From positions 1-32,417 of the forward strand of contig NZ_LYMI01000042.1 of the NCBI RefSeq assembly GCF_001660815.1: a stretch of 32,417 bases of DNA. Reading direction: 5' to 3'. The stretch is from Xanthomonas nasturtii. Lineage in GTDB: Bacteria; Pseudomonadota; Gammaproteobacteria; Xanthomonadales; Xanthomonadaceae. Under the pieces are notes generated by a model, which was not told the origin of the DNA, made no database searches, and saw only the letters and a list, made by a program, of their open reading frames with translations. This document shows positions 9,532 to 18,157 of the stretch, one piece after another. Numbering within the stretch: the stretch's first letter is position 1; each line of letters opens with the position of its first letter. The position numbers were made by a program, and so were the translations under genes.

Positions 9532-11726
9532 TGAGTGGAGTAATGACAGCAGTGACCAATCGATGGGACCCCGGCGTGGTACGCGCGCTGGCCGAATCAC
9601 GCCACGGCGATGCCTTCGCCGTCTTGGGCGCGCATCCGACCGAGACCGGGCGCGTGTTGCGCACCTATCTGCCGGGCGCCAACCAGGTAAGCGCCGTGCT
9701 CGACGACGGCCAGACGATCGCCCTGGAGGCCGGCCCGGAGCCGGGCCTGTTTGCCGGCGACTTGCCGGCGCAGGGCGGCTACCGGCTGCGCATCGGCTGG
9801 CCCGGTGGCAAGCAGGAAACCGCAGACCCTTACGCATTCGGCCCGCAGCTCAGCGACTTCGACCTGCACCTGATCAGCGAAGGCCACCATCTGCAGCTGG
9901 CCGACGCGCTGGGCGCCAATGTGGTCGAGGTGGATGGCGTGCGCGGCACGCGCTTTGCGGTGTGGGCGCCCAATGCCTCGCGCGTGGCGGTGGTGGGCGA
10001 CTTCAATAGCTGGGATGCGCGCCGCCACCCGATGCGGCTGCGGCATCAGTCCGGCGTATGGGAGCTGTTCGTACCCGACGTTGGCCCCGGTGCGCACTAC
10101 AAGTACCAGCTGCGCGGCCCGCATGGGCACGAATTGCCGGCCAAGGCCGACCCGGTGGCGCGGCGCGCCGAACTGGCGCCCGGCACCGCCTCGATCGTGG
10201 CCGACCCGGCGCCGTTCCAGTGGAGCGACGATGGCTGGATGGCCACGCGTGCGCGCCGCCAGGCACACGACGCACCGATGAGCATCTACGAGATCCACGC
10301 CGGTTCCTGGCTGCGCGAAGAAGGCGTGGACCTGGACTGGGACGGCCTGGCGGATCGGCTGATTCCATACGTGGCCGATATGGGCTTCACCCATGTCGAA
10401 TTGATGCCGGTGACCGAGCATCCGTTCGGCGGCTCGTGGGGCTATCAACCGCTGGGTCTGTTCGCGCCCACCGCGCGTTTCGGCTCGCCGGACGGCTTTG
10501 CCCGCTTCGTCGACCGTTGTCACCGCGAAGGCATCGGCGTGCTGGTGGATTGGGTGCCGGCGCACTTTCCCACCGACGCGCATGGCCTGGCGCATTTCGA
10601 CGGCACTGCGCTGTACGAACACGCCGACCCGCGCGAAGGCTTCCACCGCGACTGGAACACCTTGATCTACAACCATGGCCGCCGCGAGGTGTCCGGCTTT
10701 TTGATCGCCAGTGCGATGGAGTTCTTGCAGCGTTACCACGTGGACGGGCTGCGCGTGGATGCGGTGGCTTCGATGCTGTACCGCGATTACAGCCGCAATG
10801 CCGGCGAGTGGGTGCCCAACATCCATGGCGGGCGCGAAAACTACGAAACCATCGCCTTCCTGCGCCGGCTCAACGAAGTGGTGCGCGAGCACACACCGGG
10901 CGCGGTGATGATTGCCGAAGAATCCACCGCATTCCCCGGTGTCACCGCCGATGTGGCGCACGGTGGCCTGGGCTTCCACTACAAGTGGAACATGGGCTGG
11001 ATGCACGACACCTTGCACTACGCGGGGCTGGACCCGATCTATCGCCGCTACCACCACGGCGAGCTGACTTTCAGCATGGTCTATGCGTATTCGGAGCGCT
11101 TCGTGCTGCCGATTTCGCACGATGAAGTGGTGCACGGCAAGGGTTCCTTGCTGGGCCGCATGCCAGGCGACGAGTGGCAGCGCTTTGCCAACCTGCGCGC
11201 GTATCTGGGCTACATGTTCACGCACCCGGGGCGAAAGTTGCTGTTCATGGGCTGCGAGTTCGGCCAGCCCACCGAGTGGAACCACGACGCCAGCATTCCG
11301 TGGCACCTGTTCGACGACCCGCGCCACCGCGGGGTACAGACCCTGGTGCGCGATCTCAACCGGTTGTACGCGGAATATCCCGCGCTGCATGCGCACGACG
11401 ACGACCCGGCCGGGTTTGCCTGGGTGGTGGGCGACGATGCCGCCAATAGCGTGCTGGCGTTCCTGCGCAAGGGCAAACGCGGCGATGCACCGTTACTGGT
11501 GGTCATCAACTTCACCCCGGTGGTGCAGCACGGCTACCGCATCGGCGTGCCGCAAGGCGGCCAGTGGCGTGAGGTGTTCAACAGCGACGCCGGCATCTAC
11601 GGCGGTGCGAACCTGGGCAATGGCGGCATCGTGACGGCAGAGCAGCAGTCCATGCATGGCCATGCGCAATCGCTGCCATTGCTGTTGCCGCCGCTTGGCG
11701 CCATCGTGCTGACGCCGCACGGCTGA
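9528..11726 (+). CDS. glgB: 1,4-alpha-glucan branching enzyme
   Basis: GlgB introduces alpha-1,6 branches into the glucan made by GlgE. The protein has 732 residues. It comprises an N-terminal module, a CBM48 domain (about 115-210, [20 protein letters not shown]), a GH13 barrel ([25 protein letters not shown]) and a C-terminal beta domain. Catalytic residues are D411 ([10 protein letters not shown]), E464 ([10 protein letters not shown]) and D532 ([12 protein letters not shown]), with the same 53- and 68-residue spacings as the E. coli enzyme. The ATG at 9528 overlaps the treS stop and has GGAG 4 bases upstream. The next in-frame ATGs (9531 and 9543) are alternatives. The operon ends at a strong hairpin just downstream. 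Confidence 0.94.
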   Translation: MMSGVMTAVTNRWDPGVVRALAESRHGDAFAVLGAHPTETGRVLRTYLPGANQVSAVLDDGQTIALEAGPEPGLFAGDLPAQGGYRLRIGWPGGKQETADPYAFGPQLSDFDLHLISEGHHLQLADALGANVVEVDGVRGTRFAVWAPNASRVAVVGDFNSWDARRHPMRLRHQSGVWELFVPDVGPGAHYKYQLRGPHGHELPAKADPVARRAELAPGTASIVADPAPFQWSDDGWMATRARRQAHDAPMSIYEIHAGSWLREEGVDLDWDGLADRLIPYVADMGFTHVELMPVTEHPFGGSWGYQPLGLFAPTARFGSPDGFARFVDRCHREGIGVLVDWVPAHFPTDAHGLAHFDGTALYEHADPREGFHRDWNTLIYNHGRREVSGFLIASAMEFLQRYHVDGLRVDAVASMLYRDYSRNAGEWVPNIHGGRENYETIAFLRRLNEVVREHTPGAVMIAEESTAFPGVTADVAHGGLGFHYKWNMGWMHDTLHYAGLDPIYRRYHHGELTFSMVYAYSERFVLPISHDEVVHGKGSLLGRMPGDEWQRFANLRAYLGYMFTHPGRKLLFMGCEFGQPTEWNHDASIPWHLFDDPRHRGVQTLVRDLNRLYAEYPALHAHDDDPAGFAWVVGDDAANSVLAFLRKGKRGDAPLLVVINFTPVVQHGYRIGVPQGGQWREVFNSDAGIYGGANLGNGGIVTAEQQSMHGHAQSLPLLLPPLGAIVLTPHG

Positions 11727-11734
11727 TGCGTCAC

Positions 11735-11767
11735 GCACACCGCCGGACAGCTGGTCCGGCGGTGTGC
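11735..11767 (+). terminator. Terminator hairpin after glgB
   Basis: A perfect 14-bp inverted repeat (GCACACCGCCGGAC / GTCCGGCGGTGTGC) with a 5-base loop begins 8 bases after the glgB stop. It separates the glucan operon from the PepSY operon. A long T-run is absent. Confidence 0.75.
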
Positions 11768-11853
11768 CACCTGTTAGATTGCGCGCCGTAGAGTGGCCAA
11801 CACAACGTAGCCAGTGTCCGCCTTGCGGGCGTGCAACGGTTTGTTAGCTCATC

Positions 11854-12189
11854 TTGGAGTGGTCGACACTGCTGTGCATGCCTACCGTGCAGCGCCGCAG
11901 GATTGCCTACCGCTTCTTTCAGGCGGCCCGGGGAGGGCTGCCGGGCACAGCCGCCGCCATGCCTTCCGTCGATCCTCTTGCGGGAGTGGTGTGCGTGGGC
12001 GTTTTGATCGCTGTGATTGCTTTTCCGCTGCTTGCGGCCGTTCGCTGCGTTTTGGGCGTGCATGGCCGTGCGCAAGCAGGTGTGTGGGCGGTGGTGGTGC
12101 CGCTGCACGCGAGGGCGCAACCTCGCCGCGCGCGCTGTGCGCAGCGTGGTGCGCTGCCTTCGCTCACCTCGATGCAGGCTGGCGCATGA
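11854..12189 (+). pseudogene. Probable frameshifted DUF3649-like membrane protein
   Basis: The stretch before the DUF3325 gene has a membrane-like segment in one frame (VCVGVLIAVIAFPLLAA) and a DUF3649-like stretch in another (FAAFWACMAVRKQV, reading around 12037-12078). A second hydrophobic piece (GVWAVVVPL) lies back in the first frame. In related PepSY operons a small DUF3649 protein precedes DUF3325. The mixed frames here suggest that gene with one or two frameshifts. No single open frame gives a sensible protein: the longest ends in arginine-rich, non-membrane sequence. The frameshifts could also be sequencing errors. Coordinates are approximate, and family assignment rests on context plus short matches. 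Confidence 0.4.
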
Positions 12190-12485
12190 GCGTGCTGATG
12201 ACCGCATTCTATCTGCTTGCCGCTGCCGCCTCGGCCTTGGCGTTTTATCTGGCAACCACGCATCAACGTCTGCTGCTGCAGCGACGCCCGTCGGCGCGCG
12301 TGCTGCGCGCCGGTGGCTGCATGGTGTTGGCGTTATCGCTGGCCTGCGCCATGCATGCGCTGGGCGTGTGGGCCGGCATCTTTGCCGCAGTGACGGCGCT
12401 GATGCTGGCGGCAGTGGCGCTGCCGGTGCTGGATGTCTGGCGGCAGGTGCGCGTGCAACGCAGGCAGGCACGCCATGTGGGCTAG
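12186..12485 (+). CDS. DUF3325-family small membrane protein
   Basis: This 99-residue protein has three hydrophobic segments: about 4-21 (MTAFYLLAAAASALAFYL), 37-56 (AGGCMVLALSLACAMHALGV) and 58-78 (AGIFAAVTALMLAAVALPVL). A cytoplasmic arginine-rich tail ends it. The LAFYLATTHQRLL signature is typical of DUF3325 proteins, found between a DUF3649 gene and a PepSY-TM gene in siderophore/iron-related operons. Function is unknown; by context it is an accessory of the PepSY membrane protein. The stop overlaps the next start by 11 bases. The open frame extends further left, but that part is out of register with any membrane protein, so the ATG at 12186 is preferred. Confidence 0.7.
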   Translation: MSVLMTAFYLLAAAASALAFYLATTHQRLLLQRRPSARVLRAGGCMVLALSLACAMHALGVWAGIFAAVTALMLAAVALPVLDVWRQVRVQRRQARHVG

Positions 12486-12747
12486 ATGGTTGAGTGCGGT
12501 GGTGCTGGGCCTGCCGCTTGCGGTGGGCGTGGTTGGGCTGTGCGCCTTGCTGCTGCCGGGGCCGCAACAGCGCTACACCCTGGCGTGGTTGCTGCTGATG
12601 TTTCCGGTCTGGATCGGTGCGATGGCGTTGCCGTTCGTGTTCCGGCGGGCATCGCATGCCTGGAGCATGCTCGGCGGGCTGACGCTGCTGTGCTACCTCG
12701 CACTCGCCGCCATCAAGGCCCTGGGCTGGACGGAGCTGAGCACATGA
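12475..12747 (+). CDS. Small inner-membrane protein of the PepSY operon
   Basis: This 90-residue protein starts MWARWLSAVVLGLPLAVGVV and overlaps the previous gene by 11 bases and the next by four (ATGA). Three hydrophobic stretches (about 6-28, 36-55 and 62-82) predict an integral membrane protein. I do not recognise a named domain. Similar small membrane proteins accompany PepSY-TM proteins in iron-acquisition operons. The tight overlaps indicate coupled expression and probably a shared role with the larger membrane protein downstream. Confidence 0.65.
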   Translation: MWARWLSAVVLGLPLAVGVVGLCALLLPGPQQRYTLAWLLLMFPVWIGAMALPFVFRRASHAWSMLGGLTLLCYLALAAIKALGWTELST

Positions 12748-14297
12748 ACGCATCGACCTTGCGCGCGTTTCTGTCCGTGCACAGCTGGATGGGGTTGCTG
12801 GCCGGCATGGCCTTGTTCATTGCCTTCTATGCCGGTGCCATCACCGTGTTCACGCATCAGCTCAGCGAGTGGCAGAGTGCGCCGGCGGTTGCCACGAAGG
12901 CGCCTGCCAACCCGGTCGCTGCGGCGCAGTCCTTGCTGGACACGGTCATCGCCACGCACCCGCAGGTGGCCGAATCGTTTTTGCTGCTGTTGCCGGGCGA
13001 ACACGGGCCGATTGCGCGGGTGTATTGGTATGGCGCGCAGGCCGATGCCAGCGGCGGTATGCGCCAGTATCAGGCGGGGCCCGATGGCGGCCTGCTGGAG
13101 TTGCCGCAGCGCGTGGGCTTTGCGGATTTTCTCTACGACCTGCACTTCACCGCCGGTCTGCCGCGCGTGGTTGGCACCTATCTGTTCGGGGTGGTGAGCG
13201 TGTTGTACGGGCTGGCGTTGGTCAGCGGCGTGGTGCTGTACGCGCCGGTGTTTTTCAAAGACCTGTTCGCGCTGCGCGTGGGCACCAACCTCAAGCGGCT
13301 GTGGCAGGACGCGCACAATCTGGTGGGCATGCTGTCGCTGCCATTCCATGTGATCTTTGCCTGGTCCGGCGCGGTGCTGTGCCTGGGCGTGCTGCTGCTG
13401 GCGCCGTTCCAGTTCCTGGTGTTCGACGGCAAGCTGATGCAGATCCTGGAGCCGGATTTCGAACTGGCACCGCATGTAGCGCCGGCCAAGCGTGCAGCGC
13501 CGTTGCTGCCGGTGGCGGTCCTGTTGGACAAGGCAGTGACAGCCAGCCCCGGCTTCGTGCCGGAAAGCCTGGCCTATCACGATGCCGGCGATGCCCATGC
13601 GCGGGTGGAAGTCTACGGCCATCACGACCAGCGCCGGCTCAACACCTTGGGCGGCGTGGCACTGGATGCCAGCACCGGGCAGGTGCTGCGCGTGCTGGAG
13701 CCGGCCACGATGTCGCCCGGCACCGCTGCGTTGCGCGGGTTACAGGCGCTGCATTTCGGCAACTTCGGGCATGTGGCGGTGCAGTGGCTGTACTTCCTGC
13801 TCGGCCTCGGCGGCGCGTTCCTGTTCTACAGCGGCAACCTGTTGTGGGTCGAAACCCGGCGCAAGCGCCGCGCCATGGCGCAGCCGCGTCGCACGCATGC
13901 GATGGCGCGGCTCACCGTCGGTGTCTGCCTGGGCAGTGTGGCCGGCATCTCGGCGCTGTTTATCGCTGCGCGGTACCTGCCGCAGGGCCAGGAGCGCTAC
14001 GTCTATTACGCAGTGTTCGCCGCAACGCTGCTGTGGGCCCTGGTCCGCCCCACCGCACGCGGTGCGTATGAGGTCTTGCTGGCCTGCGCTGTGTTGACGG
14101 CGCTGATTCCGCTGGCCAGCTGCGTTGGCGCACATGGCGCAACCGCGCCGTGGCAGAGTGCGAGCGTGCTCGGTGTCGATCTGATCGCATTGCTGATGGC
14201 CTGGGCGTACTGGCGCATGGCGGCTGCGAGCAAACGCCGTGGCATGCAGGGCGATCCCAACAGCGTGTGGGCATGGCCGGCGCGCGGGGTCGCTTAG
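12744..14297 (+). CDS. PepSY-associated TM protein (PiuB-like, putative iron-siderophore reductase)
   Basis: This 517-residue polytopic membrane protein opens LRAFLSVHSWMGLLAGMALF, the PepSY-TM signature with the HSWMG histidine motif. Predicted helices lie at about residues 10-35, 140-172, 192-232, 335-368, 388-410 and three more near the C-terminus. Conserved helix histidines (WQDAHNLVGMLSLPFHV; LHFGNFGH) suggest haem ligation. A periplasmic PepSY-type region lies between the helices (about 240-330). Family members are linked to reductive release of iron from siderophores in the inner membrane. That role is inferred from family and operon context; no TonB receptor is adjacent. Start chosen at the ATGA overlap with the previous gene. 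Confidence 0.8.
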   Translation: MNASTLRAFLSVHSWMGLLAGMALFIAFYAGAITVFTHQLSEWQSAPAVATKAPANPVAAAQSLLDTVIATHPQVAESFLLLLPGEHGPIARVYWYGAQADASGGMRQYQAGPDGGLLELPQRVGFADFLYDLHFTAGLPRVVGTYLFGVVSVLYGLALVSGVVLYAPVFFKDLFALRVGTNLKRLWQDAHNLVGMLSLPFHVIFAWSGAVLCLGVLLLAPFQFLVFDGKLMQILEPDFELAPHVAPAKRAAPLLPVAVLLDKAVTASPGFVPESLAYHDAGDAHARVEVYGHHDQRRLNTLGGVALDASTGQVLRVLEPATMSPGTAALRGLQALHFGNFGHVAVQWLYFLLGLGGAFLFYSGNLLWVETRRKRRAMAQPRRTHAMARLTVGVCLGSVAGISALFIAARYLPQGQERYVYYAVFAATLLWALVRPTARGAYEVLLACAVLTALIPLASCVGAHGATAPWQSASVLGVDLIALLMAWAYWRMAAASKRRGMQGDPNSVWAWPARGVA

Positions 14298-14401
14298 CAG
14301 CGGCGAACAGATGACTGCGTTCACCGCCAGGCGCGCGCGGTCGCTGCCCGATGCGGCATGCACCACGCGTACGCAGTGGTTCTAAGCGCGCCGCCCGCAC
14401 C

Positions 14402-14427
14402 CATCTGACGGCCGCTCGCTACGTTTT
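14402..14427. repeat. Short dispersed repeat, copy 1
   Basis: CATCTGACGG..GCTCGCTACGTTTT recurs, with few changes, at 16440-16464 after the aldo/keto reductase gene. Both copies lie shortly downstream of a gene end and run into a T-rich tract, so they may be part of a small dispersed element or a terminator-associated motif. Confidence 0.4.
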
Positions 14428-14439
14428 TTTCTCACTCTA

Positions 14440-14517
14440 CGCTGCGGGTGATTGCCGGTGCAGGCATGTAGTAGTGAACGCCGCAGGTGACTGCTGGTGC
14501 AGGCGTGTAGCAGTGAA
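14440..14517. repeat. 39-bp tandem duplication
   Basis: Two adjacent 39-base units (14440-14478 and 14479-14517) share the pattern GGTGAYTGCYGGTGCAGGC followed by TGTAG.AGTGAA, with a handful of transitions between them. A partial third unit may follow. The repeat lies between the PepSY gene and the metallophosphoesterase gene and has no coding role that I can see. Confidence 0.7.
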
Positions 14518-14636
14518 CATAGTAGTACCTGCACGGCGTTGAGCTGCAACGTGCCGACCTCTGCACGCGCTGGCCTCACGTCCGGCGCACTTGCAGTGCG
14601 TAGCATGCGCAGCTTCTGTCTGCGCAAGAGGACGCC

Positions 14637-15101
14637 ATGCCCGCCGGCACACGCATCGGCCTGATCTCCGACACCCACGGGTTGTTGCGACCCGAAGCAG
14701 TGGCCGCGCTCGTGGGAAGCGATGCGATCATCCATGCCGGCGATGTCGGCAAGCCGGAGATTCTCGCCGCGTTGCAGGCGCTGGCGCCGCTGCATGTGAT
14801 TGCCGGCAATATCGACAACAAGCCCTGGGCAGCAGGCTTGCCGCAGACGCTGGATGTGCTGATTGGTGGCGTACGCATCCATGTGCTGCACGATCTGAAA
14901 ACGTTGGCGCCGGGCGTTGCAGCAGACGTGGTCATCAGCGGGCATTCGCACAAGCCGGCGATCCAGACACGCGATGGCGTGTTGTACGTCAATCCCGGCA
15001 GCGCCGGGCCACGTCGCTTCAGTCTGCCGATCAGCGTGGCCACGCTGTGGCTGGGCGATGGCGCGCCACGCGCACAGGTGCATCCGCTAGCACTGGGCTG
15101 A
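14637..15101 (+). CDS. YfcE/MJ0936-type metallophosphoesterase
   Basis: This 154-residue cytosolic calcineurin-like phosphodiesterase has all metal-binding motifs in order: SDTHG (D12, H14), HAGDVG (D36), AGNID (N58), HDL (H85) and GHSHKP (H103, H105). Length and motif spacing match the small YfcE family, whose members hydrolyse phosphodiesters in vitro; their physiological substrate is generally unknown. The ATG is preceded by GAGGA with normal spacing. It stands between the PepSY operon and the aldo/keto reductase on the same strand, with 67 bases to the latter. No functional link is evident. Confidence 0.88.
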   Translation: MPAGTRIGLISDTHGLLRPEAVAALVGSDAIIHAGDVGKPEILAALQALAPLHVIAGNIDNKPWAAGLPQTLDVLIGGVRIHVLHDLKTLAPGVAADVVISGHSHKPAIQTRDGVLYVNPGSAGPRRFSLPISVATLWLGDGAPRAQVHPLALG

Positions 15102-15168
15102 GTTCGCTGACCTGGCATGCACACGCGCGGGGCCATCCTCGTGGGCCACGTTGTTGCAAGGAATCCCG

Positions 15169-16317
15169 ATGAATACACGTCGCCAATTTCTTTCCGCGGC
15201 CGCTGCGGGCACTGCGGCATTGGCCGCTGCACCGCTGCTGGCACACGCTTCTGCGCCTGGCAGTGTGATGCCGACGCGTGGGAAAATCGCTGCGAACGCA
15301 TTGCCGACCAATCCCGTCGTCAAGGGCGCACGTTACCGGCCGCGCAGTCGCCTGGGCTTTGGCGGCGTGGCGATCGGCAATGGCTTTGCGCCCACCAGCG
15401 ACGCACAAAGCGAGCAGACGCTCGCAGCGGTGTGGGAGTCGGGGGTGCGTTATTTCGATACCTCGCCATGGTACGGGCTGGGCTTGTCGGAGCGGCGCAC
15501 CGGCCATCATCTGCACAATCACGCGGCCGACGATTACGTGGTGTCGACCAAGGTCGGGCGCTTGCTCACCGCCACCGACAAGCCGCCCAAGACGATGTGG
15601 GTGCAGCCCTCGCCATTCGACTATCGCTACGACTACAGCGCTGCCGGTGTGCGGCGTTCGATCGAAGACAGCCTGCAGCGTCTGGGCGTGTCGCAAATCG
15701 ACATCGCCTATATCCACGACCTGTCGCCGGAGAACGAAAAAGACCTGGGCATGCCATGGGAGCAGCGTTTTGCCGAAGCGGTGAAGGGCGCGATGCCGGA
15801 GCTGACCAAGATGCGCAAGGAGGGCCTGATCAAGGCCTGGGGCTTTGGCGTCAATCGCCCGGAGCCTGCGTTGCGCGCAATCGAAGAGGCCGACCCGGAT
15901 ATCTTCCTGCTGGCCTGCCAGTACTCGCTGCTCGATCATGCGCAGGCCTTGCATGACACCTTCCCGAAGATCGCAAAACACGGCGCCTCGGTGGTGGTGG
16001 GTGCGCCCTTGCTGGCTGGGTATCTGGCCGGCCGCGAGCGTTATCTGTACGACGGCACGGTGCCGGAATGGGCACCGGTCAAGCGGCAGAAAGCGCTGGC
16101 CGTTTGCGAGCGGCATGGCATGGATCTACGCACCGTATCGCTGCAATTTGCTGCTGCTCCGCAGGTCGTGTCGTCGGTGATTCCTGGCGCGCGCACGGCC
16201 GAGCAGGCGCACGCCAATGCGGCATCGATGCGGGTGGCGATTCCTGCAGCGGTGTGGGAAGAACTCAAGCGCGAAGGCGTGATCGAGGCGGATGCGCCGG
16301 TGCCTGTTGCACGTTGA
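15169..16317 (+). CDS. Tat-exported aldo/keto reductase (D-threo-aldose dehydrogenase-like)
   Basis: This 382-residue protein has a twin-arginine signal (NTRRQFLSAAAAG, hydrophobic to about residue 32). An AKR domain follows, with the tetrad D97 and Y102 (YFDTSPWYGLGLSE), K128 (STKVGR) and H183 (AYIHDLSPEN). The sequence resembles the D-threo-aldose 1-dehydrogenase / L-fucose dehydrogenase branch, NAD(P)-dependent oxidoreductases acting on sugars. Export of a nicotinamide-dependent enzyme is odd unless the cofactor is folded in before Tat transport, so the signal may be a misreading. However, the RR motif and A-rich stretch are clear. The ATG at 15169 has AAGGAAT upstream; an earlier in-frame TTG adds six residues and is less likely. 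Confidence 0.85.
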   Translation: MNTRRQFLSAAAAGTAALAAAPLLAHASAPGSVMPTRGKIAANALPTNPVVKGARYRPRSRLGFGGVAIGNGFAPTSDAQSEQTLAAVWESGVRYFDTSPWYGLGLSERRTGHHLHNHAADDYVVSTKVGRLLTATDKPPKTMWVQPSPFDYRYDYSAAGVRRSIEDSLQRLGVSQIDIAYIHDLSPENEKDLGMPWEQRFAEAVKGAMPELTKMRKEGLIKAWGFGVNRPEPALRAIEEADPDIFLLACQYSLLDHAQALHDTFPKIAKHGASVVVGAPLLAGYLAGRERYLYDGTVPEWAPVKRQKALAVCERHGMDLRTVSLQFAAAPQVVSSVIPGARTAEQAHANAASMRVAIPAAVWEELKREGVIEADAPVPVAR

Positions 16318-16439
16318 AGGATGGCGCTTGGAGCGGCTAATCAAACATCAGCGTGGCCGCTGGGCCGGCGCGGTCGGTGTTTGGTGCTTATGCGGCATGT
16401 GCCACTTGAGCACTGCAGCTCCCGCACCGCGCGCGTGCT

Positions 16440-16464
16440 CATCTGACGATGCTCGCTATGTTTT
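16440..16464. repeat. Short dispersed repeat, copy 2
   Basis: CATCTGACGATGCTCGCTA followed by TGTTTT matches 14402-14427 with one base deleted and a few changes. Confidence 0.4.
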
Positions 16465-16645
16465 GTTAGAAGCGCTTTCTTGAGGTGGCGGTTGACTGAT
16501 GGGGTGCGCTTGGTCGTGGTGTAGGGCTTTGGTGCAGGGCGGATGTGATGGCTGCGATGGCATTCGCTGCAGCCATGACTGCGGCGGCGGCTGTTTGCGC
16601 ACGTGCGTGCAGGCTCATAAGTGTGGACCACCAGGCTTCGCCCGT

Positions 16646-16690
16646 ACCCTCATCCGCCCCTTCGGGGCACCTTCTCCCGGTGGGAGAAGG
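16646..16690. repeat. Dispersed intergenic repeat, copy A
   Basis: This 45-base unit starts ACCCTCATCCGCCC and ends CCCGGTGGGAGAAGG, with two nested small hairpins (CCCCTTCGGGG and CTTCTCCC..GGGAGAAG). Related copies are at 27838-27881, 28036-28079, 30008-30050 (inverted) and 31072-31114. Confidence 0.75.
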
Positions 16691-17005
16691 AAGTGTAGTG
16701 AGGCTGCGCTTTGTTGGACGCATCCCTGGCGCGCCGCCAAAGATGTGGGGCGTCGCTTTAAAGCCCCTCTCCCTACGGGGCAACAAGTCACGGCTTGCGC
16801 GCCAATGGCGCGCGTGCATTGGAGCGCCCGCGCCGCGAGCGCGGGCCGGGGCGCGAAGCGGGGGTTGGGGTAGAGTACGGAACAAGCGACCACTTCCCCC
16901 GTAAGCAGTTGATTGCGCCAACCCCGCGCTGCACGTGTGGGAACGACTGCAGCGTCATTGCGCGCGGCAAGCTCCCGAGTGCCAGGCGCAGTTGCCGTCA
17001 ACGCA

Positions 17006-17992
17006 TCACGGAATCAACAGCGGCCGCAAAGCAGGCACTTGTCTTGCCAACTCGTCGGCGACGATCGCCGCAAAGATATCCGCGCCCTCGGGGCCAAGAT
17101 GGGTGTAGTCGAACGCAAGTCTGGCCTGGCCCATCGGTTCTGCACTGGCATTGTCCTGTGCAGTGGCAACCGCGCCAGCTGCAGTCACGCTGGTGTTCTC
17201 AGGCGTTTTCGACGATGACGATGACGATGACGACGGCAGCGTCTGCGCCGGCGTCTTGCCGATGGTGGTACCCGATTGCGCAGCGATCACCTGCTGCGGA
17301 TCTGCCGGGCGCTGCGCAAGCCGCATTGCCAGCACCGGCCCCATGCCCTGCACCAATGCACGGCTGCGCGCGTGCAGATCGACCACCGGCACCTGCAACT
17401 CGTGTGCGACCGCACGTGTGGCCTGCGCCCATGGGGCCAGGTCGTCCAGCAGTTGGCCGCGCTCGAACCGCCGCCGCGTCAATGGCGTCACCAGCACCGG
17501 AACCGCGCCTGCGGCACGCGCTTCGGCCACATAGCGACGCAGGTTGGCCGGGAACTCTGTTGCCAGGTCGGTGGAGCGCCCCGGTTTGCCGGGCTGGTCG
17601 TTATGGCCGAACTGGATCAATACCACCACCTGCCGGTAACCGCCGCTACGCAACTCCTTCAGCGCGATGTCCCACGACCCTTCCGCACGATAGTTGGAGG
17701 TACTGCGCCCGCCGCGCGCCAGATTGAGGCAACTCAGAAACGAGGTCACATGCTGCGCGCAGAAACTCGGCCCCCAGCCACCTTGCACGGCGGTGGTGGA
17801 ATCGCCGACCAGCACGATCTTGCTGGCGGCCAACACGGGTGGCGGGGCCGGCGCGTTGCTGGTTGAGGTGCTGGCGGTGGGTGCCCCGGACACGAGCGAA
17901 GTCTCGACGAGCGCGGTGGCATCGGCGAATGGAAGGCATGCGACTGCCAGCGCAGCCAGCAGCAGCGATGGGAGTGCGAAGCGATGACGCAT
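17006..17992 (-). CDS. Secreted rhamnogalacturonan-acetylesterase-like SGNH hydrolase
   Basis: This 328-residue SGNH/GDSL esterase probably removes acetyl groups from rhamnogalacturonan or related pectin. A signal peptide covers about residues 1-26. Catalytic blocks are VLVGDSTTA (S65), ARGGRSTSNY (oxyanion glycine), FGHNDQ (oxyanion asparagine) and DYTHLGPEG (D295, H298). The GHNDQPGKPG..TDLATEF and VTPLTRRRF segments are typical of the RhgT/RGAE branch. About 50 extra low-complexity residues (roughly 232-285), including an eight-serine run near 252-260, lie between the third block and the DxxH block. ATG at 17992 has GAGG upstream; the open frame extends further but lacks a signal there. 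It is third in a minus-strand series of esterases, 165 bases after the carboxylesterase. Confidence 0.85.
   Translation of the reverse strand: MRHRFALPSLLLAALAVACLPFADATALVETSLVSGAPTASTSTSNAPAPPPVLAASKIVLVGDSTTAVQGGWGPSFCAQHVTSFLSCLNLARGGRSTSNYRAEGSWDIALKELRSGGYRQVVVLIQFGHNDQPGKPGRSTDLATEFPANLRRYVAEARAAGAVPVLVTPLTRRRFERGQLLDDLAPWAQATRAVAHELQVPVVDLHARSRALVQGMGPVLAMRLAQRPADPQQVIAAQSGTTIGKTPAQTLPSSSSSSSSKTPENTSVTAAGAVATAQDNASAEPMGQARLAFDYTHLGPEGADIFAAIVADELARQVPALRPLLIP
17211..17236. repeat. In-frame GAC/GAT microsatellite
   Basis: About four tandem GACGAT units encode the serine run (TCG/TCA codons on the minus strand) inside the SGNH hydrolase linker. Gain or loss of 3- or 6-base units would change linker length without shifting the frame. 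Confidence 0.7.
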
Positions 17993-18157
17993 GGATGACC
18001 TCAGGATCGAATCAACACGGCTGCGTGATCGCAGCCAGCGCGTGGCCAATGCGTCAAGCGGCATGTGGCGCTCAGCCCCTGCCATTGCGTGCAGGCGTTC
18101 CGAACGCGGATGGCGACTGCCTTCGACGCTTTGGTTGTGGCTCAACAAAACACGCAT

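Larger units (their letters stand above)
16318..17005. other. Convergent intergenic region carrying repeat elements
   Basis: This is about 690 bases between the aldo/keto reductase and the convergent esterase. It holds the second copy of the CATCTGACG repeat (16440-16464), one copy of the dispersed ~45-bp repeat (16646-16690), and a related GC-rich tract (about 16830-16880). That tract reads GGGGTTGGGGTAGAGTACGG and mirrors the start of the element, so the whole 16643-16880 block may be one palindromic-ended element. No credible gene is seen, although several open frames cross it. Confidence 0.55.

Noticed and set aside
16466..16921. ORFs on both strands in the convergent gap
   Set aside because: They run through the dispersed repeat elements and have arginine/proline-rich low-information products.
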